In this document: in pieces, positions 14,860 through 15,730 of the stretch
Position numbering within the stretch: position 1 is the stretch's first letter
Layout of the letters: the number at the start of each line of letters is the position of its first letter
Assembly: GCA_000433515.1 (NCBI GenBank)
Contig: FR891174.1
Coordinates: forward strand, 1 to 15,730
Length of the DNA: 15,730 bases
Reading direction: 5' to 3'
DNA from: Candidatus Colimorpha enterica
Lineage (GTDB): Bacteria; Bacillota; Clostridia; Oscillospirales; CAG-272
Program-made: the position numbers and the translations under genes
Notes under the pieces: generated by a model
Database searches by the model: none
What the model was told of the DNA's origin: nothing
Seen by the model: the letters and a program-made list of their open reading frames with translations, nothing else

Positions 14860-15557
14860 ATTACGATTTTTCCCCGGAAAGATTAAGCATTGCGCTTGAT
14901 ATGCTGAAAAACGATATGCCGTATGCGCTGTGGGAGACGCTTTATGCAACGGTTCTTGCGACGCTTTTCGCGGTGATCATCGGACTTCCGCTCGGTATTC
15001 TGCTTGCCGTCGGAGGAAAGGACGGGATCATACGGGTCCCGAAATGGGTTCTCTCGCTTCTCGGCGTACTTATAAACCTGCTCCGTTCGGTTCCGTTCAT
15101 CATTCTTATGGTGATAGTGATCCCGCTGACAAGGCTTATCGTCGGCACGTCGATCGGAACCGAAGCATCGATAGTTCCGCTTGTGATCGCGGCGTTCCCG
15201 TTCGTTGCGCGGCTTGTCGAAAGCAGCATCCGCGAGGTCAACCCGAACATAATCGAAGCAGCGCAGAGCATGGGTGCATCGCCGTTTCAGATAATCGCGA
15301 AGGTTCTTATCCCGGAGTGCGTTCCGTCGCTTATCTCCAATCTGACAATAGCCTTTACGACGATCCTCGGCTACACCGCAATGAGCGGCGCGGTAGGCGG
15401 CGGCGGACTCGGCAACATTGCGATAATGTACGGCTATCAGCGGTACAATTATCCGGTCATCGTGTTCGCGGTGGTCATACTGATAGTGGTCGTGCAGGTA
15501 TTCCAGAGCCTCGGGACCTTCCTGTCGGTAAAGCTGGACAGAAGAATCAAGCATTGA
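14856..15557 (+). CDS. metI: Methionine-type ABC transporter permease MetI
   Basis: Seen: 233 residues with five likely membrane segments (about 28-52, 64-93, 105-122, 158-177, 199-222). The cytoplasmic coupling (EAA) motif EAAQSMGASPFQIIAKVLIPE lies at 134-154, and the MetI hallmarks INLLRSVPFIIL (73-84) and YTAMSGAVGGGGLGNIA (173-189) are present. Known: two MetI copies form the channel that takes substrate from the MetQ lipoprotein. Length is slightly above the family's usual 215-220. The start ATG overlaps the metN stop by four bases, so translation is coupled. Because its binding protein is circularly permuted, the MetQ-facing loops of this permease are of interest, but nothing unusual is obvious by eye. 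Confidence 0.93.
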   Translation: MNYDFSPERLSIALDMLKNDMPYALWETLYATVLATLFAVIIGLPLGILLAVGGKDGIIRVPKWVLSLLGVLINLLRSVPFIILMVIVIPLTRLIVGTSIGTEASIVPLVIAAFPFVARLVESSIREVNPNIIEAAQSMGASPFQIIAKVLIPECVPSLISNLTIAFTTILGYTAMSGAVGGGGLGNIAIMYGYQRYNYPVIVFAVVILIVVVQVFQSLGTFLSVKLDRRIKH

Positions 15558-15574
15558 TAAGAATAAATTTCTAA

Positions 15575-15593
15575 AAGCCTATTGACATTGTAG
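15575..15593. promoter_or_regulatory. Possible operator over the cysK -35 box
   Basis: GCCTA (15575-15579) and TAGGC (15589-15593) form a short dyad that encloses the -35 TTGACA. The form would suit an Rrf2-type (CymR/IscR-like) repressor, which often controls cysteine genes in Firmicutes, but the dyad is short and does not match a consensus I can confirm. Confidence 0.3.
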
Positions 15594-15608
15594 GCATTGT
15601 GTGATATA
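15580..15608 (+). promoter_or_regulatory. Promoter of the cysteine synthase gene
   Basis: A perfect -35 TTGACA (15580-15585), a 17-base spacer, and -10 TATACT (15603-15608) preceded by TGA. It is a strong match to a vegetative promoter, so cysK can be transcribed independently of metNI. Confidence 0.8.
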
Positions 15609-15664
15609 CTCATCTCACGGTACGGGAAACAATAGCCCCCGGACCGGGAAAAGGAGAAAATATA

Positions 15665-15730
15665 ATGTCAAAGGTATACGTTTCAGCAGATCAGCTCATA
15701 GGTCACACCCCCCTGCTTGAGCTTACACAT
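15665..15730 (+). CDS. cysK: Cysteine synthase (O-acetylserine sulfhydrylase), 5' part only
   Basis: Seen: 22 codons before the window ends, encoding MSKVYVSADQLIGHTPLLELTH. The LIGHTPLLEL block matches the N-terminal (L)IG.TPL..L signature of the PLP-dependent cysteine synthase family. GGAG lies ten bases before the ATG, and a strong promoter precedes it. Known: the enzyme makes cysteine from O-acetylserine and sulfide. The PLP lysine and substrate loop lie outside the window, so cystathionine beta-synthase or a related fold-type II enzyme is not excluded. Its place next to a methionine-type importer fits a sulfur amino acid cluster. Confidence 0.75.
   Translation, partial: MSKVYVSADQLIGHTPLLELTH

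Noticed and set aside
14883..15554. 223-codon open frame on the minus strand
   Set aside because: It lies opposite metI. The product is an Arg/Asp/His-rich shadow with no plausible fold.

Overview
The window looks like a chromosomal segment from an anaerobic, probably gut-associated member of the Clostridia (Oscillospirales/Ruminococcaceae-like). The supporting evidence is purine-rich AAGGAG ribosome binding sites, sigma-A type promoters with 17-base spacers, a Gram-positive sorting-type C-terminus, a YqeG-RlmA pair of Firmicutes type, and GLUG-repeat surface proteins. The genus cannot be fixed from the sequence alone. I see no phage, transposase, CRISPR array, tRNA or rRNA.

Region 1 (1-7630, minus strand) is a vitamin B12-controlled surface module. 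A promoter at 7596-7624 leads into a well-formed cobalamin riboswitch (7380-7570), followed by a leader with a candidate terminator (7236-7268). Two genes follow. The first (1586-7168) encodes a giant secreted protein in which an alpha/alpha-barrel of the prenyltransferase/transcobalamin type sits between blocks of GLUG repeats, with a TPDTG sorting-like tail. The second (16-1521) encodes a membrane-anchored protein with a DUF4430 (transcobalamin C-terminal-like) domain. In animal intrinsic factor and transcobalamin these two domain types form one cobalamin-binding chain. Here they lie on two adjacent chains under a B12 riboswitch, which suggests a split surface system for capturing cobamides.

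Region 2 (7630-8231) is largely non-coding. It holds a perfect 15-base inverted repeat (7675-7727), a strong rightward promoter, a 70-residue cysteine-rich small protein (7900-8112), and a ~106-base near-palindrome with nested palindromes (8121-8226).

Region 3 (8232-11197, minus strand) is a two-gene operon of short MutS-family ATPases that lack the mismatch-reading domain and share a DE-to-NE change in Walker B. A divergent promoter pair separates it from region 4 (11379-12703, plus strand), which holds a YqeG-type HAD phosphatase starting at TTG and a one-base-overlapping RlmA-type 23S rRNA methyltransferase.

Region 4 is followed by a methionine-type ABC importer (12824-15557): binding lipoprotein, MetN ATPase with NIL domain, and MetI permease. 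The lipoprotein is in circularly permuted order: the half that normally begins in mid-protein (PND.TNEARALLLL) comes first, and the normal N-terminal half (SPTPHAEIL...DANYFQHTPYL) comes last. A 173-base repeat-rich gap separates it from metN. The window ends inside a cysteine synthase gene (from 15665) with its own promoter, which fits a sulfur amino acid theme for this end.

The strongest leads are the circularly permuted MetQ and the B12-riboswitch-controlled split transcobalamin-like pair.
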